Positions 43,045 to 52,654 of a stretch of 64,000 nucleotides of DNA are shown here, piece after piece. Made by a program: the position numbers and the translations under genes. Location of the stretch: NCBI GenBank assembly GCA_018136815.1, contig CM030933.1, forward strand, positions 7,008,676 to 7,072,675, given 5' to 3'. The notes under the pieces are model-generated. The model did not search any database. It was not told the DNA's origin and saw only the letters and a program-made list of their open reading frames with translations. This DNA comes from Isochrysis galbana. Lineage: Eukaryota > Haptophyta > Isochrysidales > Isochrysidaceae. The first letter of the stretch is position 1; each line of letters starts with the position of its first letter.

Positions 43045-44100
43045 ATGGCCTCATGGGCGCAGGGGCTGCTGGACAAGGCGCCGGCCGGCCTCGTAGACCA
43101 GTACAATGCCTTCAAAGATGAGGCTGTTTCGGCCGCCACAGACGCGGTCCACAAGCTAGAGGCTGACTTTGCGTACGGCGACGCCAAGTCGGAGCCGGCC
43201 ACAGCGAACAAGCCGGATAAGTCGTCCTCATCGGGTGCCGCACCGTCCGCCGCTCTCGGTCCTCTACCGCTCTCCGCTCCCTCTGACACCCCAGCCGACG
43301 ACGCGCACAATGGCGGTGCCGGAGTCACTGACTACCTGCAAACCTTGTGGACCAACGTGCAGGATCCCAATGCGTTCCAGAGGCTGAAGGAGGAGGTTAC
43401 CGATGAGTTCAACGAAGGGGCTGGGAACCTAGGCTTCTTGCAGCAGGATGCTCAGCAGGGCGATGAGCAGGGTGCTGCTCCTGCTGATGCTAACACCCAG
43501 TCTGAGTCTGGATTTCTTCCATCATTCATCGCGGGCCCGATTGATCGCATCCGCAAGTACATGTCAGGGGAGCTGCCCTTTAAGGGACTTGGAATCTGCA
43601 ACTGCTTCATCGGCCCGAAGGGCAAGGACGATCGGGGTAAGACGAATCCGAAGAGGAAGGCTACGTATGGGCTTGGTGTGTGTATCTGTTGCGTTGGTGG
43701 GCAGCCGACTCCAGAAGAGGAGTCCGATATGCGGAAGGACATCCAATCCCGGCTGCGCGACAAATACCAGGGATCGGCGGCTTCTGCTCGCCTAGTCACG
43801 GCGGACGCCGAGACCGCTCTGAGCCGGTATCGAAGGGAGGGCAAGACCACGCAGAGCACAGCACGCGCCCGGGCCGAGGCACGCGTGCAGCGCTTTCTTG
43901 CTCTGCAGGAACGTGCTGAAGAGCGCACAGCACGCCTTCAGGGCAAGTTTGCCAAGTACAACATCCGCGAGGAGAGTGCGATCGAGACGCAGGCAAAGGA
44001 CATCCTCGCCAAAGCTCAGCATAAACGTCTACAAGATCTCGAGAATGCCAAGGTGGCACACGAAACACCGTTTTCACTCAATATCGGACGAACAAAATGA
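43045..44100 (+). CDS. unknown protein with duplicated cysteine patch and C-terminal coiled coil
   Basis: The ATG at 43045 gives 351 residues (MASWAQGLLDKAPAGLVDQY). The N-terminal third is amphipathic and acidic with a Ser/Ala-rich linker. Two similar short patches follow: GLGICNCFIGPKG (from residue 181) and GLGVCICCVGGQP (from residue 209), separated by a basic linker. Residues about 230-335 form an Arg/Glu/Ala-rich coiled coil (RYRREGKTTQSTARARAEAR...). There is no signal peptide. The paired Cys patches could be lipidation sites, redox pairs or metal ligands; nothing in the sequence decides. I do not recognise the family. The even frame and clear start after a TC-rich leader support a real gene. 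A run-on beyond the stop is unlikely. Confidence 0.7.
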   Translation: MASWAQGLLDKAPAGLVDQYNAFKDEAVSAATDAVHKLEADFAYGDAKSEPATANKPDKSSSSGAAPSAALGPLPLSAPSDTPADDAHNGGAGVTDYLQTLWTNVQDPNAFQRLKEEVTDEFNEGAGNLGFLQQDAQQGDEQGAAPADANTQSESGFLPSFIAGPIDRIRKYMSGELPFKGLGICNCFIGPKGKDDRGKTNPKRKATYGLGVCICCVGGQPTPEEESDMRKDIQSRLRDKYQGSAASARLVTADAETALSRYRREGKTTQSTARARAEARVQRFLALQERAEERTARLQGKFAKYNIREESAIETQAKDILAKAQHKRLQDLENAKVAHETPFSLNIGRTK

Positions 44101-44932
44101 TGACTCGTTGACAGGTTTCGCCTAAGGATTTGTTGAAAGAGCTTGATGCCGAGGCGAATCGATCGTGTTTGGGGGGCCGAATTTCCTATCGCTTGGGCGT
44201 GTTGTGGTCCCTTCCGCAGGGGAGTCGAGCGCGTTCACACGCGTGACATGCGTTTTGCGCTCCGCCTCCTAGGTCGGCGCATTTGTTGTTGCTCCGCCAC
44301 ATGAGGAATATCAATCACACCACCAGCAAAGGCGCACACATGGGGGGCGTGCAACGATCGAGAATAATTTCCTGCATTGCTATAAATCTTCTAAACGATC
44401 TCGCCACACGCACTAATCTTTTGAGCCCGGATGGGACAAAAGGCTTCGCTAATAGGTTTTGTTAAGAGGTCAAGAGCCCTACCACCTACACCTACCAAAC
44501 CCAAACCTGTTACTTGTTTATAGGTGATATATAAAAAAAACCTTTTAATATTCTCGCCTCGCGCGTGGCTATAGGTATGGGTACCGCTATCGTAGCCACG
44601 CCCAGATCATCTCAGATCCCTTCCTCTCCCTAGTAACTAGTAACTAAGCTCAGAAGTAGAGCGGTCAAACAGGGCTTTTTAAGTACTAATATGGGGGGGG
44701 GTGACATTTTTTGACCATTTTCCAAAGTCCACAACAAAACTCCCAGGGGGGCCACCTGCCGCCACGAAAATCTTCGCCAGAAAATGGTGCGATTGATTAT
44801 TCTCCTCCCCCCTCGCCCCTCCCTTGCACACGCTCTGGGGCTCTGGGGCTCTACCGGTAAAGAACCGCGGCGCCCGCCGCGGGAGTGATAGACGTATTTT
44901 GAAACGGAGTATTCATCACACCGGATTCCTTA
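44101..44932. other. intergenic with a reversed LINE 3' end
   Basis: At 44534-44640 AAAAAAACCTTTTAATATTC then CGCCTCGCGCGTGGC marks an inverse LINE terminus with the AGCCACGCCC block. The rest (including a G run at 44693-44700) shows no coding signal. Confidence 0.6.
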
Positions 44933-45368
44933 TTGATCCGTCCCACTCGTCGGCCGCCCGAGATTGATCGCCTTCCTGCTGAAGGCAAGACGTCATCTGC
45001 GCAGCCCTCAGCGCACCTCATAGTGCGCGCACACGGCCCCCTAGGCCACACACGTACCCGCCCTGACCACCCCGACCCGCCCCTCGCAGGATTCGCCCTC
45101 GCCCGACGTTGCCACCGACTTCCAGCTTCTCAACGCTGGGGTCATCGACACCTGGCTCACTTGCGCCAGCGTCCAGGCCGTCCTCGCCGCGCTCCTGTGC
45201 TCGAGCCCCCCCAATCCGGCGTTGGTCGACGAGGCTCGTCCAGTGGGTGGCCTGAGTGTGGCCCACGCGACCGCGCTCCACGCCGCTGCGGAAGAATGGG
45301 CTCAAAATCTCGCCAGAGCGCACATACGCGCGTCTGGCGAGGCCACACCACCGGGAGCTGATGTCTGA
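44933..45368 (+). CDS. terminal exons of an unknown gene
   Basis: The last exon (45090-45368) follows an acceptor CCCCTCGCAG and reads DSPSPDVATDFQLLNAGVID then TWLTCASVQAVLAALLCSSP, ending SGEATPPGADV. It is open with no stop and helical in character. A preceding exon ending at 45022 (…AEGKTSSAQPSAHLI, donor GTGCGC) joins in phase 0 across a 67-bp intron. The gene's 5' part was not found; the exon could extend left of 44933 or be cut by repeats. The family is not recognised. Confidence 0.4.
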
Positions 45369-45569
45369 TGTTATATTCGCGCGCGCCTAACTCGGGCTCT
45401 CGGGGCCCCTCGCTCGCGGCGGCGCGTTAGCGCGCATGCGGGGCGAATGGTCGCAGACTTCGACGAGGTTCCAGCGCGCGGCGGGCGCGATTGGCGGCGC
45501 CGTCCCGGCGGCACTTTGACATTTGGTGCCTTGGCTGGCCCGCACACCGGGCTAATGAGCAAGAAGGGC

Positions 45570-46075
45570 ACTGCATGTTTATGTAATTGTGAACCGCAGA
45601 GAAACAAAGCTGCTATGCGCAGCACGCACGGCGCCCCCGCGGGGGGACCGAGGCACATCGCGCCGTGCGCATCCACGGCGTGCACATGGGTGATTGCAAC
45701 ATTGCAACTCATCACACCCTTCCCATGAGACATCTCTCTTACACTGCATGTTTATGTAATTGTGAACCGCAGAGAAACAAAGCTGCTATGCGCACGCACG
45801 GCGCCCCCGCGGGGGGACCGAGGCACATCGCGCCGTGCGCATCCACGGCGTGCACATGGGTGATTGCAACTCATCACACCCTTCCCATGAGACATCTCTC
45901 TTATACTGCATGTTTATGTAATTGTGAACCGCAAAGAAACAAGCTGCTATGCGCACGCACGGCGCCCCCGCGGGGGGACCGAGGCACATCGCGCCGTGCG
46001 CATCCACGGCGTGCACATGGGTGATTGCAACTCATCACACCCTTCCCGTGAGACATCTCTCTGCGCACGCACGGT
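45570..46075 (+). repeat. tandem repeat, three units of about 162-173 bp
   Basis: Units start at 45570, 45743 and 45905 with ACTGCATGTTTATGTAATTG. Each carries CGCACGGCGCCCCCGCGGGG, ATCCACGGCGTGCACATGGG and ACACCCTTCCC.TGAGACAT. The first unit has an extra internal AACATTGC and GCA. The third ends by running into CGCACGCACGGTGTCTC. Confidence 0.93.
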
Positions 46076-46189
46076 GTCTCTGTTGCCAAAAATAGATCAA
46101 TCCTTATCAAAGCACATGGTAGATTGTAGATTTGTATATGGACATTTGACATTTGATAGCTCAATTCGACTGAAGTCCACAATTGACGG

Positions 46190-46345
46190 AACGACACCTT
46201 CGAGAACTTCGTACTTCCCAACCCTGAAATTAGCACTCACTTAAAAACACAGCTGCAAGAATTCCAGGAAAAATACGACAAAGTCGTAGAAGAATACGTC
46301 CCGGTATTCAATAAAAAGAACCTGCTATCACTACTTAGCAATAAT
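46190..46345 (+). pseudogene. AT-rich coding remnant A
   Basis: Plus-strand reading NDTFENFVLPNPEISTHLKT, QLQEFQEKYDKVVEEYVPVF and NKKNLLSLLSNN then stop. It is visibly AT-rich against a GC-rich host, with Lys/Asn/Glu codons ending in A or T. It is a C-terminal fragment of a helical protein; the frame closes upstream. It resembles remnant B at 47757 in its KYDKVVEEY / EYKDVIDKAYEEY pattern, so the two may be pieces of one gene split by the composite LINE between them. Confidence 0.5.
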
Positions 46346-47755
46346 TAATTAAACCTTTTAATAGTCTCACCGCACACGCGGCCGTGGACCCTCTACTTTC
46401 TACTCACGTAGGAAACTTTCTACACCCCCACTTCCCCGGCCCTTCTCCCCCCGCCATAAGGCGACTCGGCTTCAGCCCGTCAGCACCTCTGAAGTCGTCT
46501 CCTCCGCCGCGCCTGCCGCCTCCAGCAACGGTGACGTAGCGAGCGCCGAGGAAACACGACGCTACTACCCCCCGGCACGATGGGAGAATGGATATAAAGG
46601 ACCCAAGCACTTGGAATACCCACTGGCCGACGAGTACGCCATACAAAAAGGAAGAATTGCGCTCGATGCGATCACGGTCTCCGACATCACAAAAGCCGAG
46701 CTCAAGGCAGCACGGCGCAACGACCCTCAAGCGACCAGAACAGCATGGGAGAAACGCCTAGACATCTCGAAAGAGGACTGGAAACACATAGCCAGGCTGT
46801 ACACCCTGCCGTTGCTAAAACACACGGACAAGCACCCTCACTTCAAACACATTACCCACAGGAGAATAGGTACCAGAAACAGATTCTCGACAAGCACAAC
46901 GAACAAATGCAGGATGTGCAACCGATATCAAGAGGACTCATGCCACCTAGCGTGGTGCCCGGCGACAAAAAAAATCTTCGACACCATAGACGCGATTGCC
47001 AACTACACCCCGGAACAGAACAGGACCCGCAAGCAGAAAACTAAAGACAGATTGTTCGCATACCCAAACGCGAACACCCCTGACAGTTTGAAAACCCTCT
47101 ACATAATAGCCTGGAAGTACATAATAAGGGACTTCTACAGGGTGGAATTCGAATCATATGAATATCACTACATACCTGGTTTAGAATCCACGCTAATAAG
47201 ATTCACTACCCTGGTGAGGGGCCGTACCCCGTCGAACACTTACCGTCCAATGCGCACTCGCACGGCGGCCCAGGGTAGAAAACCTAAAATTAAAAAACCA
47301 GCGGAGCTCAGCACCCCTATATTTACAGAAGACGCCAAAGGAAGACTAAAGATAAGCGACAACCTCGGCCTAGTGGCGAAAGCGATCGGCCTTGCCGAGA
47401 GGCTCGAATAAGCGCCTAAGTCGAGACACATCCCCTCCCCCCCGTTTCAAGAGAACGCTCACGTAAAGGAGCACTCCACGAGAGAGTGATACCCCATTAA
47501 CAACACAAAACCCTCACAACATCAATCAGCAAGAAACGGGCCACATAGAGGCACAGGAGGAAGGCGAGAAAAGTCCACTGTGGGCCGGTGCACCCCGCCC
47601 GCCCCAGCCCCCCCCACAACCTGGGCCCCTATGTAGAGCACGAGGGGAGTTGCCGCAAGGCGGGAAGTGAGGGAGAGGAAGGGATCTGGGCGTGGCTACA
47701 ATAGCTAACCCAGTAGCCGCACGCGTGGCGCGAATATTAAAAGGTTTTTTTTTTG
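46346..47755 (+). mobile_element. composite LINE: inverted 3' end at left, ORF2 C-terminus and 3' end at right
   Basis: The left part (46346 to about 46460) is an inverse type-B LINE terminus (AAACCTTTTAATAGTCTCAC). From about 46465 a plus-strand ORF2 end is open to 47411: DITKAELKAARRNDP, HRRIGTRNRF, the CCHC knuckle CRMCNRYQEDSCHLAWC, LYIIAWKYIIRDFYRVEFE, and the terminal GRKPKIKKPAELSTPIF ... GLAERLE. The 3' UTR (TAGAGCACGAGGGGAGTTGC) ends AATATTAAAAGG plus a T run at 47755. The two ends are thus terminal inverted copies of a LINE 3' terminus. This is the best preserved ORF2 C-terminus in the window. Confidence 0.82.
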
Positions 47756-47756
47756 T

Positions 47757-47905
47757 TCATTGAGACCGCCAGTAAGCACTCTCAAGAATATGCCGGCAAA
47801 TTTATTCGTGAACTTTCTAATCTAAACAAAGAATACAAGGACGTAATCGATAAAGCTTACGAAGAATATGAGGCAATACGGAGGAAACGGGGCAACACCT
47901 CTTGA
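47757..47905 (+). pseudogene. AT-rich coding remnant B
   Basis: Reading FIETASKHSQEYAGKFIREL, SNLNKEYKDVIDKAYEEYEA and IRRKRGNTS then stop. It is AT-rich, lysine-rich and helical. It begins immediately after the T run of the LINE and ends just at the target-site duplication of the RA element. It is probably part of the same foreign gene as remnant A. Confidence 0.5.
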
Positions 47906-47917
47906 AGGGCGTGTCTC

Positions 47918-48797
47918 AACTAAGTTTATACTTGGTTCGCCCATGGGGGGGCACGAGCCCCCCCCTCTCTCCACTCCTCCCCTGCCATGGGGGAGGAACC
48001 ACCCGCTCTCCTGGCACGCCTGATGGCCTGCCAGGAGCACACTGCCCTGCTGACCCATCCCTCTCCCCACAGGCACGCCTGACTCGCCCGCCCTGGCCCG
48101 TCGTGGCCTGCCCATCCCTCTGACCAACCCCTCCTCCCCCTGGGCCCCCCTGATCAAGACCCCCCAGCCAGCTCCAGTCGACTGGCAGGGGCTCGAGAGC
48201 CAGCGAGGGAGAGGCAGGAGGGGCCAGGGCCATGGCCCAGCCTCACCTGCCCCTTGAGCTGCGCTCCCAGGCCCCTGCCGGCCTCCTGGGGACCTGAAGA
48301 GGGGCCGCAGGCGCGCGCCATGGGCCCCCGCCGCAGGGAAGAGAGGAGGAAGAGGGAAGAGGGAGGGGAGGGGAGAGTGGCAGCTCTCCCCTCCGGCGTT
48401 TACGTGTCTTCTCGCCCCGTTTGGGTAAGAGAAGACGGGGGCGCCAGAGCCAGGAGGGAAGGGCCGCGGCTCGCCGCGGCCACTCGCTTAGGCGAGGAGT
48501 GATTAGCGCTTCTGGCTTCTGGGCTCCTTTTCACGAGTGCCCCCCCCCCCCTGCGTTGTTTTTACCCGAAAGGGGTTTTCCCCCAGCGTGGACTCGAGGA
48601 GAGGACGTGCTGGGGTGCGCGGGGTCGGTGCGTGCACTGGGGGGAGGACAAATATCGAGGGGAGGGGGCAGTGCCCCCTCCCCCCGGTAGCATTCGGACA
48701 CCTGGCTCGTCAGGCATGGCGGGATTCCGGGACGGAAATGTTGTGTCCAATTAGCTAGTGGGGTTGGCTAGGATATAACATTAATTGGTTTATTTAT
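47918..48797 (+). mobile_element. RA element, full length, 880 bp, with target-site duplication
   Basis: It is flanked by TTGAAGGGCGTGTCTC at 47902-47917 and 48798-48813 (16 bp). The 5' hairpin AACTAAGTTTATACTTGGTT (7-bp stem with one wobble pair) is followed by CGCCCATGGGGGGGCACGAG and a GC-rich body with a polypurine GGAAGAGAGGAGGAAGAGGG block. The 3' end is AACATTAATTGGTTTATTTA. Frames inside are not convincing as genes. Confidence 0.87.
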
Positions 48798-48989
48798 TTG
48801 AAGGGCGTGTCTCCGCGAAAGAGCGGACACCGCCGCCTGCAAGTATATGAGACGTCCCCGTCGGAGAGCACCCCCCTCGCTCGTCAGATATTTTTTGGGG
48901 CGGGCGCGTGGAGAGAGAGAGAGGCATGACCTCTCCTTCGGGGTGCTCGCGGGGGGGCTCATGGTAGGGTGAGACTCCCCGCGGGAGGG

Positions 48990-49188
48990 GAAGAACGGAG
49001 GGAAAGGAGACCAAATGAAGGCAAGCCGCCTCGGATCGCGACCTGGTGATGAGTGCTCCGCACATGCACTTGCCAGATGGCATGGCATGAGGATGACCAG
49101 CGGGCCGGCGGGCCTCCTAGAGGGGAGTTGGAGCCCGGGGGGAGGGCACGAGGCGCCTCCCCCATGTGAACTAAGTATAAACTTAGTT
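48990..49188 (-). mobile_element. RA-like fragment with intact 5' hairpin
   Basis: The hairpin AACTAAG...CTTAGTT lies at 49169-49188 on the minus strand, followed by CACATGGGGGAGGCGCC and a GC-rich body that fades near 48990. The second hairpin of standard RA copies is altered. The boundary is uncertain. Confidence 0.55.
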
Positions 49189-49532
49189 TAAGAATTTTAG
49201 CATTACACCTACCAAAATAGGGACGATGCGAGAATGCAGCGCGGCCGAAGCATAGCATGGCCGCCAAGAGCCATGTCAGCGAATGCGCGAGGCACAGCTC
49301 ACCCCACCACGCCTTGCCGCCAAAGGCGTTCGTCGAGCGGCCGCATTCGTCCAGCACCTGGCAAATTCATCAAGTGGAACCTAACATTGAGCATCCCGTG
49401 AGCTTCGCAAGCCACCATTTTGGAGCCTTACTTGTTGACAACGGCTGTAATCATTATAAAATCACGGGTCCAGCCTCAATCCGTGGCGAAGAAAATGGCA
49501 GGCGGAGGCGAGAATGGCATCCGCAATCCTTG
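49189..49532. other. intergenic, nothing recognised
   Basis: A minus-strand frame (MLDECGRSTNAFGGKAWWGE...) crosses this stretch but runs into repeat sequence and has no domain. It is the 3' flank of the Tudor-like gene. Confidence 0.4.
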
Positions 49533-50357
49533 CTATCCAGTGGAGTTTGACACGTTAGCAATAGTTCCTTTAAGTGCTCTACACTTCTTGCAGCTGTCGA
49601 GCCGGAATTTGAATCCTCCTAACTCGCCCAAATCGCCCGACGGCCACATCAATTTGACTATGTGTTGGCAGCCTGGCAGCTTGGCCTTAACAATAGTTCC
49701 AGGCTCCAAGGTTGCTGGAGCACCCGTGATTGTCTCCAGAACAAATTTTCGCGAGAGGCGGTACCACCCTCGTTGTGGCATATGCTCACACACTGCAAGT
49801 GGGCCCTCGTGTCGAGCACTCGGTCCTGTGACCAATTTCGCAGCGTGGGCTGAGCTTGGCCGACTCTCATCACTTGGCCTTTTTAACGGGGGAGGAGGCG
49901 TTATCTGTCGGGGATCTGGCGGAGGAGCAGAGAGAATCTTTTCACAGACACCTTGCGGAAAAGTCCGTGCCGCCCTTGAAGGGGGCAAATCCATGGCGCT
50001 TTCCTCTTGGGAAGCCCTGCGCTTGCGTGCTCGCCCCTGCCTCAGCTCAAACTGGTGTAGCCCCGGATGGTTGTTGACAAGGATGCATCCATACGTACCG
50101 CACATGGGCGGCGGGTCAGCCGGCACGGCTGGTTGGCCGTCAAGCAAGCGGATGTACTTAGGGAGGACGCGCGGCTCAAAGTCGCCGTCTTCGTACTCGA
50201 CGTCGCACCGCTGATCATCGTGAATCTTCACGATGAAGCCCGTGAACCAGCTCGTGCCCGCGACGCCAAGTGTCGAGGCACCGAAGCGCGCACGCACCGC
50301 GTCGCCCACTTGGAGGGAGTGCGCAGTCATCAGTCCAGCTCCACTCTCCTTTTTCAT
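49533..50357 (-). CDS. Tudor/Agenet-like protein with small cysteine motif
   Basis: The single exon has 274 residues; a second in-frame ATG at about 50330 (MTAHSLQVGDAVRARF) is an equally good start. The N-terminal domain (about 12-72) reads VGDAVRARFGAS, WFTGFIVKIHDDQRCDVEYE and DGDFEPRVLPKYIRLL, the barrel pattern of Tudor/Agenet domains that read methylated tails in chromatin proteins. Next is CGTYGCILVNNHPGLHQFEL, a short Cys/His motif, then a basic KRRA stretch and a Pro-rich linker. The C-terminal part has paired Cys (CKKCRALKG) near the end. It is probably a nuclear regulator; binding specificity is not visible. Long CT repeats sit directly upstream. Confidence 0.68.
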   Translation of the reverse strand: MKKESGAGLMTAHSLQVGDAVRARFGASTLGVAGTSWFTGFIVKIHDDQRCDVEYEDGDFEPRVLPKYIRLLDGQPAVPADPPPMCGTYGCILVNNHPGLHQFELRQGRARKRRASQEESAMDLPPSRAARTFPQGVCEKILSAPPPDPRQITPPPPLKRPSDESRPSSAHAAKLVTGPSARHEGPLAVCEHMPQRGWYRLSRKFVLETITGAPATLEPGTIVKAKLPGCQHIVKLMWPSGDLGELGGFKFRLDSCKKCRALKGTIANVSNSTG

Positions 50358-50399
50358 TCACGGGACACCGCTCTCTCCCTTGTTTGTTTTCTGATCTCA

Positions 50400-50870
50400 C
50401 TGCGGTGAATCGCTGCCCCTTTCCTCCGGCCAGCGCGGGCTCCTCTCTCTCTCCCTCTCCCTCCCTCCCTCCCTCCCTCCCTCCCTCCCTCCCTCCCTCC
50501 CTCTCTCTCTCTCTCTCTCTCTCCCCCCCCCCCCCCCTTCTCCTCTCTCTCTCTCCCCCCCCCCCCCCCCCCCCCCTCTCTGTCTCCTCTCTACCTCTGT
50601 CTCCTCTCTCCCTCTCACCTCTGTCTCCGTCGTCCCCTCTCCCTCCCTCCCTCTCTCCCTCTCTCCTCTCTCTCCTCTCCCTCCTCTCTCTCTCTCTCCT
50701 CTCCCTGTCTCTCCCTCTCTCTTCTCTTCTCTACTCATCTCTTCCCTCTCCTGTCTCTCCTCTCTCTCGCTTGCTCGCTCGCCCTCCCTTGTCTCCCTCC
50801 CCCTCTTTCCCTTCTCCCTCTCCCTCCAACCCTCCCTCTCTCGACAAGAACACCTCGGTGAATCTTAGAG
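50400..50870. repeat. long CT/CCCT polypyrimidine tract
   Basis: The plus strand is almost pure pyrimidine: CCCT tetramers (50455-50500), CT dinucleotides (50500-50522), C runs (50523-50538, 50555-50575), then mixed CTCTCC. It lies between the Tudor-like gene and an RB element. Open frames inside are artefacts. Confidence 0.95.
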
Positions 50871-51015
50871 GAGTCTTCTCCTCAGCGCACCACCTTTCAC
50901 CCTGCTTTATTTTATAAATAGGCCTCACTCGTACTCATGATATTAGTGTTCGTTGTCCGAACCGCAATTCAGTCAACTGGCTCCTTCGTTTCAGAGAGCG
51001 CAGAGAGAGGGTGCA

Positions 51016-51147
51016 TTGAACGGCTCCGTCTGCTGCTCGCCGCCCCTGCTTCACGTGAACACGTGTGTGCCCTCCCTCTTCTCGGGGTACCTAGAGCCTG
51101 AGAGTATCTGGGACCCATTATAGGCTGCTTTGGTGATAAGATAGTAC
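51016..51147 (+). repeat. dispersed repeat shared with 54618-54782
   Basis: TTGAACGGCTCCGTCTGCTG through CTTCTCGGGGTACCTAGAGC to TTATAGGCTGCTTTGGTG.TAAGATAGTACGCC is present in both places, same orientation. Part (CACGTGAA/CAGGGGCGGCGAGCAGG) also occurs inverted at 52250-52300. It directly borders the RB insertion at 51164. Confidence 0.8.
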
Positions 51148-51163
51148 GCCGGCTCCACTCCGA

Positions 51164-52119
51164 CAAACAAATCTGACTGAGCATTAGTACCACTACTCTC
51201 ACTAGCCCGGTACTAACACGACAGCCCTCAGCGCACCTGCCCGTACACCTTGGCGCGTGCTGTTGACACAGATACATACACCTATGCACCCCTCCAAATC
51301 TCCCCCCTCGCATGCCCCCGGCTCCCATTCTAACTCCCCACAAGTTAAAATGAGGGAAAACCCATTGAGGCGGACCGACCTACGTCGGGCGACTCTCCGG
51401 GAAAAAGCTACCGGGGGGGCGGGGGGGAGGAACCTCTCGTCAAAGAAGAAGAACGGCCCTTACCAGCTCACGCCGCGAGCGGTTCTCGAGAAATAAAAGC
51501 AACTGCGCCCCGAAGATACCTGCCACAGGTGTATCCCAAGACGTCTTGAGCCGCTCCCTTCCCATCTATCTCCCTCCTGTCGCCAGCCGCCCCCCTCCGC
51601 CCGTTTGCTAATGCAAACGGGTCTCGTTTCTCACCACACTCCATCGGGGGGGGGGTGCAAATCCCCCCCTCTCCCTCGTTCCATTCTCTTCCGCCCCGGT
51701 CCCTGCGGCGCGTCGCCATGCGGCGCGCCACGGCCTGCTCTCAGAGGTCCTTTAGGGGCGCCCAGAGGGCCAGCAGAGGTAGCTCAGGGGGCAGTGGAGG
51801 CTGGGGCTCAGCCCCTGGCCCCCCCTGCCTCTCCCTCGCTCGCCTCGCTGGCCTTGGGTGCCGCCCTGAGTCCCCTGTCTGCCTGGCGACCAGGGATGGG
51901 GGGGGGAGTCAGTACGAGAGCTGGCCCATGCGGGCCTGGGAGTGCGGCTCGCGGCTCGCGGCCCGCGCCCACTAGGGGTCTGGGCCAGAATGATGATTGC
52001 CCAGCCCTTGCCAGAGGGCAGGGGCTGAGGTTGAATGTACGGGCCCACCCTGGGGGGTGTCCGCGATGGAGAGAGGGGGGCGCGAGGCCCCCATTGACCC
52101 CCACTTATAAAAGTAGGTT
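51164..52119 (-). mobile_element. RB element, full length, 956 bp, with target-site duplication
   Basis: Inverse orientation. The 5' hairpin is at the right (complement of CCCACTTATAAAAGTAGGTT, about 52100-52119). The 3' hairpin at the left has an 8-bp stem (TTAGTACC/GGTACTAA) and the tail ATTTGTTTG. Flanks are GCCGGCTCCACTCCGA (51148-51163) and GCCGGCTCCGCTCCGA (52120-52135), a 16-bp duplication with one difference. The body is more diverged than in the two plus-strand copies, consistent with an older insertion. Confidence 0.85.
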
Positions 52120-52347
52120 GCCGGCTCCGCTCCGAGAAAGCAAGGGGGGCGAAAGGGTGGTGGTGGTGGTGGGTGAGCTTTTAGGCTTTTAGCGTTGTGT
52201 GTGTGAGAGAGGAAGAGCTTGGGCGGTGCAGGGCGCGCGCGGCGGAGGAGGGGCACACACGTTTTCACGTGAAGCAGGGGCGGCGAGCAGGGGCTATCGG
52301 CGTCCCCCCCCCCCGGGGGGGGGTCGGGTACGTACAAAGGCGAGAAG

Positions 52348-52525
52348 CGCTCAATCACCATCACCCACCGCATGGAAAAGCGTTCAATCACCATCAGCCT
52401 ACACGTGGAACGCGTTCAATCACCATCACCCCCACCGCATGGAAAAGCGTTCAATCACCATCAGCCTACACGTGGAACGCGTTCAATCGCCATCACCCCC
52501 ACCGCATGGAAAAGCGTTCAATCGC
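52348..52525 (+). repeat. higher-order tandem repeat, two alternating 31-36 bp units
   Basis: Units of the form GCGTTCAATCACCATCA alternate between CAGCCTACACGTGGAAC and CCCCACCGCATGGAAAA endings, about five unit copies in a row. The last copies have CATCGCC/CAATCGC changes. There are no spacers. Confidence 0.9.
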
Positions 52526-52654
52526 GGAGGATCGTGGGGATCATGAGGGTAGCGCTATCCAACCCACTCGTTTGGCAAGAGGACTGATGCATCCCGCTCG
52601 AGTTGGTGCGTGACACAAAAATATGTACGATACTATTATACGATACTATTATAC

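Noticed and set aside
47960..48130. Proline-rich open frames within RA and RB elements as genes
   Set aside because: The frames differ between copies, have no start conservation and are shadows of GC-rich hairpin sequence. The elements appear non-coding.
50270..50917. Long Ser/Pro/Leu open frame on the plus strand
   Set aside because: It is a direct translation of the CT/CCCT microsatellite and has no other content.
52348..52525. Regularly repeated short units resembling a CRISPR array
   Set aside because: The units are contiguous alternating tandem repeats with no unique spacers, and the surroundings are eukaryotic. It is a minisatellite.
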